A stretch of 38,293 nucleotides of DNA from an uncultured Porphyromonadaceae bacterium. Its GTDB lineage: Bacteria; Bacteroidota; Bacteroidia; Bacteroidales; Muribaculaceae. Position 1 is the stretch's first letter. Each line of letters opens with the position of its first letter. This document shows positions 17,006 through 25,088 of this stretch, piece by piece. The stretch is taken from assembly GCA_947174915.1 (NCBI GenBank), contig CAMWKV010000004.1, positions 1-38,293 of the forward strand, written 5' to 3'. The translations under genes were made by a program, and so were the position numbers. The notes below the pieces were generated by a model. It ran no database searches. It was not told the origin of the DNA and worked only from the letters and a program-made list of their open reading frames with translations.

Positions 17006-17991
17006 CACGACCTCTTAGCTACATCTGTCGTCTCATGGGACTTTTGCTGCTTGCCGCCGTGATGCCTCAGCAGGCCGCCGCAGCTCCGGCAGTTATAGCC
17101 GATACTCTCGCAGCCGACAGCCTGTATATCTATCCTCTCGGCCCCGCACGCTCATTGCTCTACCATGTGCGTGCACTGCCGGCTCGTCGTGCCGCCACAC
17201 ATATTAATATATACTGGAATTATACCGACAGCACAGACTATCGCCGTACTACCTTCGAACTCCCGTCGTCAGTGCAGACCGATGCTGACACTCCCGTGCA
17301 GGTGAGGTGGAACACCTCCTGCCGCCGTGGAGACACCGACAGCATCATCACCACCGGCAAGACCTGGCTGCACCCCGGGAAAGGTAGCGACGGCGCCATC
17401 TCGATGATACTGCGTGCCGACGAAGCCGGTGCTGTCATCGAACTCGCCGACACGCAGGTCCGCGGCGCAATCCCCGCCGCCTTCGACCGCACTCACGCCG
17501 GCGCCCTGGCCATTGAGTCCGACCGCAATACGCTGCTTACAACGCATACCATCATGTCCGGCCGACTTGCCGTGCCGGAGCGCCTTGAGGGTACCGCCGA
17601 CAGTCTCCTCTCCGCCGTGAGCGTCTCAGAGCATCCCCTCGCCGCTGTGTGGACCTACCTCGACCGCAAGACCAACCCCGCCGTGGCGAGCATAGACCTC
17701 GACTACAGTTTTGCCACCGTGCCGCAGCCCGACGGAAGCATACTCCTCGTTCTCATAAGCCACACATTGGCTCATCCGGCAATGACCGTCAAGGGCATTC
17801 TGCGGCCCACACAATTCCGCGATCACTATGACCTTGAGTGGATTACAGCCGACGGGCTACGCCTGGACCGCGATGTCAGCGCAGACTTGCAAGTGGAGGG
17901 TAGTGTGTTGACTCTCAATTTCCCTCTCTTCGAAGCGACTGTCCGCTACCGTTGTCAGACAGTGAAGAAGGAATCCTCCGACAACCCCTGA
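17002..17991 (+). CDS. Secreted protein of unknown function
   Basis: I do not recognise this 329-residue protein. It has a signal peptide (about residues 1-28, with the hydrophobic stretch LMGLLLLAAVMP followed by QQAAAAPA). The mature part is beta-rich, with no cysteine-rich pattern and no evident catalytic motif. The N-terminal part (about 35-110) looks like a short beta-sandwich and the C-terminal part (about 205-320) is another strand-rich region. It overlaps miaA by the ATGA junction and is the last gene of the DPP IV operon. No clear terminator was seen in the 130 bp before transketolase. A periplasmic or outer-membrane-associated role is inferred only from the signal peptide. Confidence 0.72.
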   Translation: MTRPLSYICRLMGLLLLAAVMPQQAAAAPAVIADTLAADSLYIYPLGPARSLLYHVRALPARRAATHINIYWNYTDSTDYRRTTFELPSSVQTDADTPVQVRWNTSCRRGDTDSIITTGKTWLHPGKGSDGAISMILRADEAGAVIELADTQVRGAIPAAFDRTHAGALAIESDRNTLLTTHTIMSGRLAVPERLEGTADSLLSAVSVSEHPLAAVWTYLDRKTNPAVASIDLDYSFATVPQPDGSILLVLISHTLAHPAMTVKGILRPTQFRDHYDLEWITADGLRLDRDVSADLQVEGSVLTLNFPLFEATVRYRCQTVKKESSDNP

Positions 17992-18058
17992 ATATGAAAA
18001 AAAGTAACCGCCTTATATACCCCAAAACAAAAAATTTTTCAACAATCACGGTCAACGA

Positions 18059-18090
18059 TTTGTGAGATTGAAAGAATTGTACTAATTTCG
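18059..18090 (+). promoter_or_regulatory. Promoter for transketolase
   Basis: TTTG (18059-18062), a 20-bp spacer and TAATTTCG (18083-18090, one mismatch to TAnnTTTG). The ATG follows 31 bp later. Confidence 0.6.
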
Positions 18091-18121
18091 AACCCCAAAA
18101 CAGCATCCGACATAAAAAGCT

Positions 18122-20161
18122 ATGGATACAAAGATACTGACTGAGGGCGCCGACACCATTCGCGTGCTCGCTGCTTCTATGGTAGAGAAAGCCAATTCCG
18201 GTCATCCCGGTGGCGCAATGGGTGGCGCAGACTTCGCCAACGTTCTGTACAGCAAGTATTTAATCTCCGACCCCGATGACCCCATGTGGATAGCTCGCGA
18301 CCGGTTCTTCCTCGCCCCCGGTCACATGTCGCCGATGCTCTATGCAGTGCTGGCGCTTTCGGGCAAGTACACCATCGCCGAGCTGCAGCAGTTCCGCCAG
18401 TGGGGCTCCGTCACTCCCGGTCATCCCGAGGTAGACCCCGCCCGCGGTATCGAGAATACCTCCGGCCCTCTCGGCCAGGGACACACTATGGCCGTCGGCT
18501 GCGCCATAGCAGAACGATTCCTCCAGGCACGTTTCGGTGATGTTGTGGCCCACAAGACATACGCTTTCATCTCCGACGGCGGCATCCAGGAAGAAATTTC
18601 TCAGGGCGCCGGACGTATAGCCGGTTACCTCGGCCTGGCCAACCTCATCATGTTCTACGACTGCAACAAAGTGCAGCTCTCCACCATGGTGGATGCCGTA
18701 GACCGCGAGGACTATGCCGCCAAATACCGCGCATGGCTCTGGAACGTCATTGAAATCGACGGCAACGACCCCGTAGCCATCTCCGACGCCATCGAAGCCG
18801 CACACAAAGAGACCGAGCGTCCCACTCTCATCATCGGCCACACAGTGATGGGCAAGGGCGTGTGCACTGCCGACGGCGAATCCTTCGAGAACGAGTGCAG
18901 CACACACGGCCAGCCTCTGAGCAAGAGCGGTGCCGACTATGCCGCTACCATACGCAACCTCGGTGCCGACCCCGAGAATCCCTGGGTGATTCCCGCAGGC
19001 GTGCAGGCTCTATACGACGCCCGCCGCGAAGAGCTCCGCAAGATTGTCGCCAAGCGTCGCGAAGAATACAAGGCTTGGGCCGCTGCAAATCCCGCGCTCG
19101 CCGTTGAGCTCCAGGGATATATTGACGGCGTACTGCCGGATATTGACTATGAAGCCATCGTCCACAAGGCAAATATCAGCACCCGTCAGGCTTCGTCCGA
19201 CGTACTCACCGTGCTTGCTCAGAAGTGCGGCAACATGATAGTATCTTCGGCCGACCTCGCCAATAGCGACAAGACCGACGGCTTCATCAAAGGCGGTGCC
19301 ACCGCCCTCGCTCACGGCGATTTCACCGGAGCCTTCCTCCATGCCGGCGTGTCCGAGCTCACAATGGCAGCTATCATCAACGGTATCTCCCTCCACGGAG
19401 CCATGTGGGCTGCCTGCGGCACCTTCTTCGTATTCTCCGACTACATGAAGCCCGCAATCCGTATGGCTGCCCTGATGGAACTGCCTGTCAAGTATATATG
19501 GTCGCACGACGCCTTCCGTGTAGGCGAAGACGGTCCCACACACCAGCCCATCGAGCAGGAGGCACAGCTTCGCCTGATGGAGCAGATTCGCAACTTCGCC
19601 GGACGTCCCTCGATGCTCGTGCTCCGTCCCGCCGACGCCGCCGAGACGTCAGTGGCATATCGCATGGCTATGGAGAACAAGCACACTCCCACGGCCCTCA
19701 TCCTATCCCGCCAGGATCTCAAAGATCTGCCCGCTCCGGCCGGTATGACACGTATAGAGTGTGCCCGCGGTGCTATGCGCGGCGCCTACACCGTACTCCC
19801 TGCCGAGTCAACCCCGGACGTGGTACTCGTAGGCAACGGCTCGGAGGTATCGCTCCTCTGCGACGTGGCAGTGCTGCTCCGTGCCGATGGTATTGATGCC
19901 GCCGTAGTATCCATACCCTCTGCCGGACTTTTCAACGAGCAGAACGAAGCGTACCGACTCAGCGTCTTCCCCGCAGGCGTACCCCAGATCGGTGTCACAG
20001 CAGGTCTGAAAGAAGGCATCAAGATGGCCGATGGGTTCAACGGTAAAATCTACTCACTCGAACGCTTTGGTGCATCGGCGCCCTACAAGGTACTCGACGA
20101 GAAATTCGGCTACACACCGGAGAATATCTACGAGTACGTCCGCACAAGCCTCGGCCGCTAA
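18122..20161 (+). CDS. tkt: Transketolase
   Basis: Transketolase moves two-carbon units between sugar phosphates in the pentose phosphate pathway using thiamine diphosphate. The 679-residue product is full length. Seen motifs: GHPGG (His28), APGHMS (His68), TPGHPE (about 99-104) and the cofactor and metal segment SDGGIQ to YDCNK (about 151-183). The downstream pyrimidine-binding domain contains HDAFRVGEDGPTHQPIEQ. The cofactor motif begins SDG rather than the textbook GDG, which to my knowledge is also found in other Bacteroidetes transketolases. It has its own promoter-like site and ends in a hairpin (20179-20209), so it appears to be transcribed alone. Confidence 0.96.
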   Translation: MDTKILTEGADTIRVLAASMVEKANSGHPGGAMGGADFANVLYSKYLISDPDDPMWIARDRFFLAPGHMSPMLYAVLALSGKYTIAELQQFRQWGSVTPGHPEVDPARGIENTSGPLGQGHTMAVGCAIAERFLQARFGDVVAHKTYAFISDGGIQEEISQGAGRIAGYLGLANLIMFYDCNKVQLSTMVDAVDREDYAAKYRAWLWNVIEIDGNDPVAISDAIEAAHKETERPTLIIGHTVMGKGVCTADGESFENECSTHGQPLSKSGADYAATIRNLGADPENPWVIPAGVQALYDARREELRKIVAKRREEYKAWAAANPALAVELQGYIDGVLPDIDYEAIVHKANISTRQASSDVLTVLAQKCGNMIVSSADLANSDKTDGFIKGGATALAHGDFTGAFLHAGVSELTMAAIINGISLHGAMWAACGTFFVFSDYMKPAIRMAALMELPVKYIWSHDAFRVGEDGPTHQPIEQEAQLRLMEQIRNFAGRPSMLVLRPADAAETSVAYRMAMENKHTPTALILSRQDLKDLPAPAGMTRIECARGAMRGAYTVLPAESTPDVVLVGNGSEVSLLCDVAVLLRADGIDAAVVSIPSAGLFNEQNEAYRLSVFPAGVPQIGVTAGLKEGIKMADGFNGKIYSLERFGASAPYKVLDEKFGYTPENIYEYVRTSLGR

Positions 20162-20178
20162 GCCTCAAATATACAGCA

Positions 20179-20209
20179 AATAGGGTGCGTCGCCTCGGCA
20201 CACCCTATT
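20179..20209 (+). terminator. Hairpin after transketolase
   Basis: A 9-bp perfect stem, AATAGGGTG (20179-20187) and CACCCTATT (20201-20209), starts 17 bp after the stop. No T-run follows, so termination activity is uncertain. Confidence 0.5.
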
Positions 20210-20404
20210 GCAGTCTATGCCGGAATGAGTGAGAAATCACCTGAACGACGATAAAATTCATTAATGTTAAGGTTAAATGTTAAATTTTCGCCCTCGGTGA
20301 GACATTTTTTACCTTTCAAACGTTATAAAATGAAAAAAAAGTCGTAATTTAGCGCCCGTAAAATGCAGATAACAAAAACATTCATCCAATAACAGCTAAA
20401 CTCT

Positions 20405-21619
20405 ATGAAAAAAGCTACTCTTTTCGCATGTGCCCTCGCACTTTTCGGTGCTCAGGCCGTTAGTGCACAGGAAGTTGCTCAGGAGCTGACTTATCAGCCC
20501 GATCCTTCTCAGGGTGTCCTCCTCAATCGTATGCAGGACAACTGGTTCATCACCGCTGAAGGTGGCGCCAGCTTCTACTATGCCCCCGTTGGCGTACATC
20601 GTGCCGTTGCCGACCGTTTCATGCCCGCCGCTTCTATCTACGCAGGTAAGTGGTTCAGCCCCGTATTCGGTGGCCGTTTCGGTGTGAACTACCTCGGACT
20701 CAAGGGTCTCGCTGAAGGTCCCAACTACTTCGGTGTCCTCCGCGGCGAAATGGTAGGTGACTACTACAAGACCAAATTCGCAGAAATCGGTCCGGTATTT
20801 GACCTCATGGTCAACCTCACCAACTGGTGGTGCGGCTACAAGCCTAACCGCGTTTACAACGCTATCGGTTACGTTGGTGCCGGTGGTTACTTCACATTAA
20901 CCAAGCACTACAACGAAGCCGGCGAAAGCGAAGGCTTCAAGCATATCGAGAACGAAGTATTCACTCTCCGTGTAGGTCTTCTCCAGAACTTCCGCATCAG
21001 CGAACAGATGCAGATCGGTCTCGACCTCCGCGCCAGCGGCCTCAGCTCCCTCCAGAATCAGGGTGGCGCTAATTGGAACAAGAAGGGTATCTCCTGGCAG
21101 GGCTACCTCTCGCTTACTTACAACTTCAAGAAGCGTGACTGGACAGCTCCCGTCGTTCCCATCTGCCCCGAACCCGAAAACTGCGACGCCCTCCGTGCTC
21201 GCCTCGCTGCTGCTGACGCTCGCATTGCCGACCTTGAGAAGCAGCTCCGCGACTGCCTCAACCGTCCCGTTGAAACTGTCGTAGAGAACAACGGCCCCCT
21301 CGCTACCGTTTACTATCCCATCGGTGTTTCTCGCCTCAGCGCCGAGAACCAGCGCGTAGTAAAGGCCATCGCCGGCGTAATGACTCAGAACCCCTCCAAG
21401 AAGTACGTCGTTACCGGTTGGGCTGATAACTACACCGGCACCGACGCCATCAACGTTCGTCTCCGCAAGAACCGTGCTGAAGGTGTTCAGAAGCTCCTCG
21501 TTAAGAGCGGCGTTCCCGCTGAGCAACTCACCGTTACCACCAACAACGGCAACCTCAACGACCTCGGCGAGAAGTGCGTAGCTCTCGACCGCGCTGTCAC
21601 CATCGACGAAGCAAAATAA
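20405..21619 (+). CDS. OmpA-family outer-membrane protein
   Basis: This 404-residue protein probably ties the outer membrane to peptidoglycan and may be a major porin. A signal peptide covers 1-21 (ending VSA/QE). An N-terminal barrel of about 220 residues, rich in alternating aromatic residues, ends near YLSLTYNFKKRDW. A short coiled-coil hinge follows (ALRARLAAADARIADLEKQL, about 260-279). The C-terminal OmpA-like domain (about 290-395) has TGWADNYTGTDAINVRLRKN with the Asp and Arg positions used to bind diaminopimelate. Codon choice is somewhat different from neighbours, with more GTT and CGT codons, which fits high expression. A strong hairpin follows. The -7 candidate at 20345-20352 (TAATTTAG) is imperfect and lacks a -33 partner. 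Confidence 0.92.
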   Translation: MKKATLFACALALFGAQAVSAQEVAQELTYQPDPSQGVLLNRMQDNWFITAEGGASFYYAPVGVHRAVADRFMPAASIYAGKWFSPVFGGRFGVNYLGLKGLAEGPNYFGVLRGEMVGDYYKTKFAEIGPVFDLMVNLTNWWCGYKPNRVYNAIGYVGAGGYFTLTKHYNEAGESEGFKHIENEVFTLRVGLLQNFRISEQMQIGLDLRASGLSSLQNQGGANWNKKGISWQGYLSLTYNFKKRDWTAPVVPICPEPENCDALRARLAAADARIADLEKQLRDCLNRPVETVVENNGPLATVYYPIGVSRLSAENQRVVKAIAGVMTQNPSKKYVVTGWADNYTGTDAINVRLRKNRAEGVQKLLVKSGVPAEQLTVTTNNGNLNDLGEKCVALDRAVTIDEAK

Positions 21620-21642
21620 TATAGCACCGTCATAAATACCAC

Positions 21643-21674
21643 AGCGGGTGTGTCATTCCGGCACACCCGCTTGT
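21643..21674 (+). terminator. Hairpin terminator after the OmpA-family gene
   Basis: A 10-bp stem (21643-21652 with 21662-21671) starts 23 bp after the stop and is followed by a T-rich stretch (TTGTGTTTAT). Confidence 0.75.
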
Positions 21675-21700
21675 GTTTATATCCACTGACCAAGGAACGT

Positions 21701-21725
21701 AAAAAAGCACCCAACGGGTGCTTTT
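21701..21725 (-). terminator. Intrinsic terminator for the pdxB operon
   Basis: A 10-bp perfect stem (21716-21725 with 21703-21712) with a 3-nt loop is followed on the - strand by six T (21706-21701, partly within the stem). It lies 77 bp beyond the pdxB stop. It could also act as a back-up for the OmpA-family gene on the + strand. Confidence 0.8.
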
Positions 21726-21802
21726 GCTTATATTGGCAGTGGTGCTTAAAGGGAGCCGCCCGCTTGATGGTAAATCACGGTCACCATGAGTCACAGCAGC
21801 CT

Positions 21803-22837
21803 TTAGTCTTCTTCGCGGCCTTCGGGGGCTTCGTGGCGGAGGTGGTAGCTGTTGCGAAGCTGTTCGAAGGTATCGGGAGCGGCCTTGAGGGCGTGGCTCT
21901 CAGGCATCGGATCGTAGGATTCGAGTAGCCCGGGAATGTCTATCTTCGTGGCAGGAGCCAGTGTGAGAGGGGCGTCGAGAGTGACGCGCGGCATCATGAA
22001 GAAGGTGGTGATAGCATCGGCAGCGACCTGTGAGGCGCGGATTTTGCCCTCCGAGGAGTAGCCGGCTATATGCGGTGTGGCTACGTCGGCCAGGGCGAGC
22101 AGTTCGGGATCGATTGTGGGTTCGCCCTCCCAGCAGTCGATGATGAGGCCGCTGATAAGACCGGCCTTGCGGGCCTCTACCATTGCGCGCGTATCGGTCA
22201 CTGCGCCGCGGGCGCTGTTGATGATGATGGGAGCGCGGCGGCACGAAGCAAAGAAAGCCTCGTCGGCAAGATGGTAGGTGGGATGCTCTCCCTCGGAGGT
22301 GAGGGGAGTGTGGAAAGTGATGATGTCCGCCCGGCGCGCAATCTCCTCGAGCGATGACCAGCCGTCACCGCCCTCTGTCTCCTCGCGCAAGGGGTCGCAG
22401 ATGAGTACCTTCATGCCCAGTGCACGTGCCCAGCGCTCTACGATACTACCTACGTGACCCACGCCTACGATACCGATGGTGTAGGTGTTCAGTGGGCGGT
22501 TGACCACCTGGAGCAGCGTGGCGAAAACGTACTGTGCCACAGCGGGGGCGTTGCAGCCGGGGGCATTTACCACCGTAATGCCACGCGAGGCACAGTAGGG
22601 CAGGTCTATATGATCCGTTCCTATGGTCGCTGTGGCTATGAATTTCACCTCCGACTTAGCCAGCAGCTCTTCGTTGCATCGTGTGCGAGTGCGGATGATG
22701 AGACCGTCACACTCACGCACGGCCTTGGCGTCAATTTCCTCGGGCGCAAGATAGCGCACCGTGGCATAGGCATCCATGAGACCGGCCAGGTAGGGGATGT
22801 TTTTCTCTATTATCAGTCTTATATAACGATTTGGCAT
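21803..22837 (-). CDS. pdxB: 4-phosphoerythronate dehydrogenase
   Basis: PdxB oxidises 4-phosphoerythronate in the DXP-dependent route to pyridoxal phosphate. The 344-residue product has the D-2-hydroxyacid dehydrogenase layout. The NAD-binding loop GIVGVGHVG is at about 122-130. The catalytic residues Arg210 (INSARGAV), Glu239 (DCWEGEP) and His256 (ATPHIAGY) lie at almost the same positions as in E. coli PdxB. The extra C-terminal segment typical of PdxB is present. The frame is open much further upstream, to 23434, but that part overlaps the upstream membrane gene in another frame; MPNRYIRLIIEKN is the natural start. It begins 19 bp inside the end of the membrane gene and is the last gene of the operon. 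Confidence 0.93.
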   Translation of the reverse strand: MPNRYIRLIIEKNIPYLAGLMDAYATVRYLAPEEIDAKAVRECDGLIIRTRTRCNEELLAKSEVKFIATATIGTDHIDLPYCASRGITVVNAPGCNAPAVAQYVFATLLQVVNRPLNTYTIGIVGVGHVGSIVERWARALGMKVLICDPLREETEGGDGWSSLEEIARRADIITFHTPLTSEGEHPTYHLADEAFFASCRRAPIIINSARGAVTDTRAMVEARKAGLISGLIIDCWEGEPTIDPELLALADVATPHIAGYSSEGKIRASQVAADAITTFFMMPRVTLDAPLTLAPATKIDIPGLLESYDPMPESHALKAAPDTFEQLRNSYHLRHEAPEGREED

Positions 22838-23799
22838 AGGAAGAGTGCGAAATAGACGGCTATGATACCGAAGATTGCTATGAAAGTTTTGTCGCCGCGA
22901 TGAGTAGAGAAGAAGTGTGCCATCTCCATGGCGCAGGAGAAGTTGAACAGCGGCAGATAGGCGATAATATTCTGATAGTCGGCGCACATGGCAGCGAGGG
23001 TGAGGAGTAGCACCAGTGTGAAAGAGCCGTTGAAGGCTCGTGCGCGTGCGTTGTAGGCTATCGTGCGTACTACGTTGATGATGTACAGCAGCAGTGTGAC
23101 GGCGGCAGTGAACGATACCGTGGCGACAAGCAGCACGGCGTCCTCCAAGTTGAGTGCGGCGAAGATACTTGCCAGCTCGGGCATGTCGATTTCCGACGGG
23201 CTCACGATGCCGAAGCCGAGGAGCAGAATCCACGGCGTGACGATACCCATCAGCGACGCGAGGAGATTGCGCAGGTTGAATATGCGCATCTGTCCGAGGC
23301 CCGCGAAGGAGGCTATCAGGTATATGGCGTAGCAGTACTGCGTGGCCGTGAGGGCGGAGAGCACGAAAAATATAATGAATACGCGGCGCGAGGCGTCGGA
23401 CGATTTGTAGCAACTGAATAGCAGCAGAAGGCATGCAGGCACCACTACCGCAAGCAAGCTGCCGGTGAAGAATTGTGTGGCGATGTCCGGCGTGGCTATC
23501 TGCATGGCGGTAAAGAAGGCCGCGAAGAGCATTGTCATCGACCGCAGCACATTGTATATCTTATTGAGCAGCGTCATAGCCACAATGGTACCGATGCCTG
23601 CGGCGAAGGCTGCCGCTAAGGATATGACGGGGACGGAGAACCACAGGTTGGCCGATGGCAGGCCGAGGCCGTAGTCGGCGGTGAGTGGCACGGTGTGGCC
23701 GGTGAAGAAATAAATACACGCACACACTGTTGCTGCCAGAGCTATGGCTCCGGCGAAGAACCGTGTGTGCGCGATGCGTGTGAGCGGTCGGCCTGTCAT
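22819..23799 (-). CDS. Polytopic membrane protein, unknown function
   Basis: I do not recognise a named family. The 326-residue protein is hydrophobic along its whole length, with about eight or nine predicted membrane spans (near residues 14-34, 52-78, 84-102, 109-129, 138-165, 180-200, 218-245, 255-280 and 303-325). No transporter signature, catalytic motif or large soluble domain was seen. Its ATG overlaps the purD stop by one base (TGATG), and its 3' end overlaps pdxB by 19 bp, so it is translated from the same message as purD and pdxB. That placement says nothing firm about function; a role in transport or envelope maintenance would be a guess. Confidence 0.72.
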   Translation of the reverse strand: MTGRPLTRIAHTRFFAGAIALAATVCACIYFFTGHTVPLTADYGLGLPSANLWFSVPVISLAAAFAAGIGTIVAMTLLNKIYNVLRSMTMLFAAFFTAMQIATPDIATQFFTGSLLAVVVPACLLLLFSCYKSSDASRRVFIIFFVLSALTATQYCYAIYLIASFAGLGQMRIFNLRNLLASLMGIVTPWILLLGFGIVSPSEIDMPELASIFAALNLEDAVLLVATVSFTAAVTLLLYIINVVRTIAYNARARAFNGSFTLVLLLTLAAMCADYQNIIAYLPLFNFSCAMEMAHFFSTHRGDKTFIAIFGIIAVYFALFLCQIVI

Positions 23800-25067
23800 C
23801 AGAGCAAATCCTTGCCGATGTCGCTGCGCGACCGTTTGCCCTCGAATTCAATACCTTCGAGGACCTTGTATGCCTCAGCGGCAGCGGCGGGTATGCTGTC
23901 GGCGAGCGCAACCGTGGCGAGGACGCGGCCTCCGGCGGTTACGACCTTGCCATCCTTGTCCACCGCGGTACCGGCATGGAACACAATGCCTTGCGCCTTG
24001 TCAAGACCATTGATGACGTGGCCTTTGGTGTAGTCGCCGGGGTATCCGTTGCTCACTGCCATCACAGCTACGGCGGTGCGCGGGTCGATGGTGAGCTCTG
24101 TGTCGGCGAGGTCGCCGGCGGCCGCAGCGGCAGCCACGGGCAAGAGGTCGGAGCTGATGCGAGTCATCACGCTCTCGGTCTCAGGGTCACCCATACGGAC
24201 GTTGTATTCAATCACATAGGGGTCGCCGCCACAGTTGATGAGGCCGAAGAAGATGAAACCGCGGTAGTCGATGCCCTCGCTGATGAGGCCGTCGATTGTG
24301 GGGCGGATGATGCGCTCGGTCACCTTGGCCATGAACGCGTCGTCGGCGAAGGGTACGGGTGTTACAGAGCCCATGCCGCCGGTGTTGGGGCCCTGGTCGG
24401 CGTCGTAGGCACGCTTGTAGTCCTTGGCAACGGGCAGGAGGTGATAGCGGCCTTTGCCGTCGCCGATGGTGAATACCGAACATTCGATGCCACTGAGGAA
24501 TTCTTCGATTACCACCTTGGCGGAGGCTTTGCCGAACTGGCCGGCGAGCATCTCGTCGAGGGTAGCGTCGGCTTCTTCAAGGGTATTGACGATGATTACG
24601 CCCTTGCCGGCAGCGAGGCCGTCGGCCTTGAGGACGTAGGGTGCCTTGAGGGAGCGCAGGAATTCGCGGCCCTCGGCAACGGTGTCGGCTGTCACGGTGA
24701 GATGACGTGCGGTAGGTATGTTGTGACGTCCCATGAAGTCCTTGGCGAAGTCTTTGCTGCCTTCGAGGGCTGCGCCGTCGGCTCCGGGGCCGAGTACGAG
24801 TACATCGGGGACAGATACGGCGAGAGCTTCGCGCAGACCGGCTACGAGCGGGTCCTCATTACCGGCGATTACGAGGTCGATGTCGTGCTCACGGACGGCG
24901 GAGGCTACGGCGTCGAAGTCGGTAGGCTTGATGGCCAGGTTGGTACCGTAGGCCGAGGTGCCGGCATTGCCGGGAGCGATGTAGAGATGCTCAAGCACAG
25001 GACTTTGTGCCAGTTTCCACGCGATGGCCGATTCGCGGCCGCCACTGCCGAGGAGTAGAACTTTCAT
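23799..25067 (-). CDS. purD: Phosphoribosylamine--glycine ligase (GAR synthetase)
   Basis: PurD joins glycine to phosphoribosylamine with ATP in the second step of purine synthesis. The 422-residue product starts MKVLLLGSGGRESAIAWKL, the family N-terminus. The ATP-grasp region has YVLKADGLAAGKGV and VIEEFLSG, then DQGPNTGGMGSVTP and the metal-binding EYNVRMGDPE segment. ATG 25067 was chosen over the in-frame start at 25076 because the family begins with MKVL. It lies 21 bp after the RNA methyltransferase gene and overlaps the following membrane gene by one base. Length and motifs are normal. Confidence 0.96.
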   Translation of the reverse strand: MKVLLLGSGGRESAIAWKLAQSPVLEHLYIAPGNAGTSAYGTNLAIKPTDFDAVASAVREHDIDLVIAGNEDPLVAGLREALAVSVPDVLVLGPGADGAALEGSKDFAKDFMGRHNIPTARHLTVTADTVAEGREFLRSLKAPYVLKADGLAAGKGVIIVNTLEEADATLDEMLAGQFGKASAKVVIEEFLSGIECSVFTIGDGKGRYHLLPVAKDYKRAYDADQGPNTGGMGSVTPVPFADDAFMAKVTERIIRPTIDGLISEGIDYRGFIFFGLINCGGDPYVIEYNVRMGDPETESVMTRISSDLLPVAAAAAAGDLADTELTIDPRTAVAVMAVSNGYPGDYTKGHVINGLDKAQGIVFHAGTAVDKDGKVVTAGGRVLATVALADSIPAAAAEAYKVLEGIEFEGKRSRSDIGKDLL

Positions 25068-25088
25068 GGGTTGCATATATAGCTGTGT

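Noticed and set aside
18572-18600. SDG instead of GDG in the thiamine diphosphate motif of transketolase
   Set aside because: All other motif positions are normal, and to my knowledge this variant occurs in other Bacteroidetes transketolases, so it is not evidence of an inactive enzyme.
22838-23434. Upstream extension of the pdxB frame by about 199 codons
   Set aside because: It lies in another frame over the polytopic membrane gene, is rich in Arg, His and Ser and matches no family; the catalytic residues fit E. coli PdxB numbering from ATG 22837.
23976-25058. A 360-codon + strand frame opposite purD
   Set aside because: Antisense shadow of a well conserved enzyme gene; no family features.
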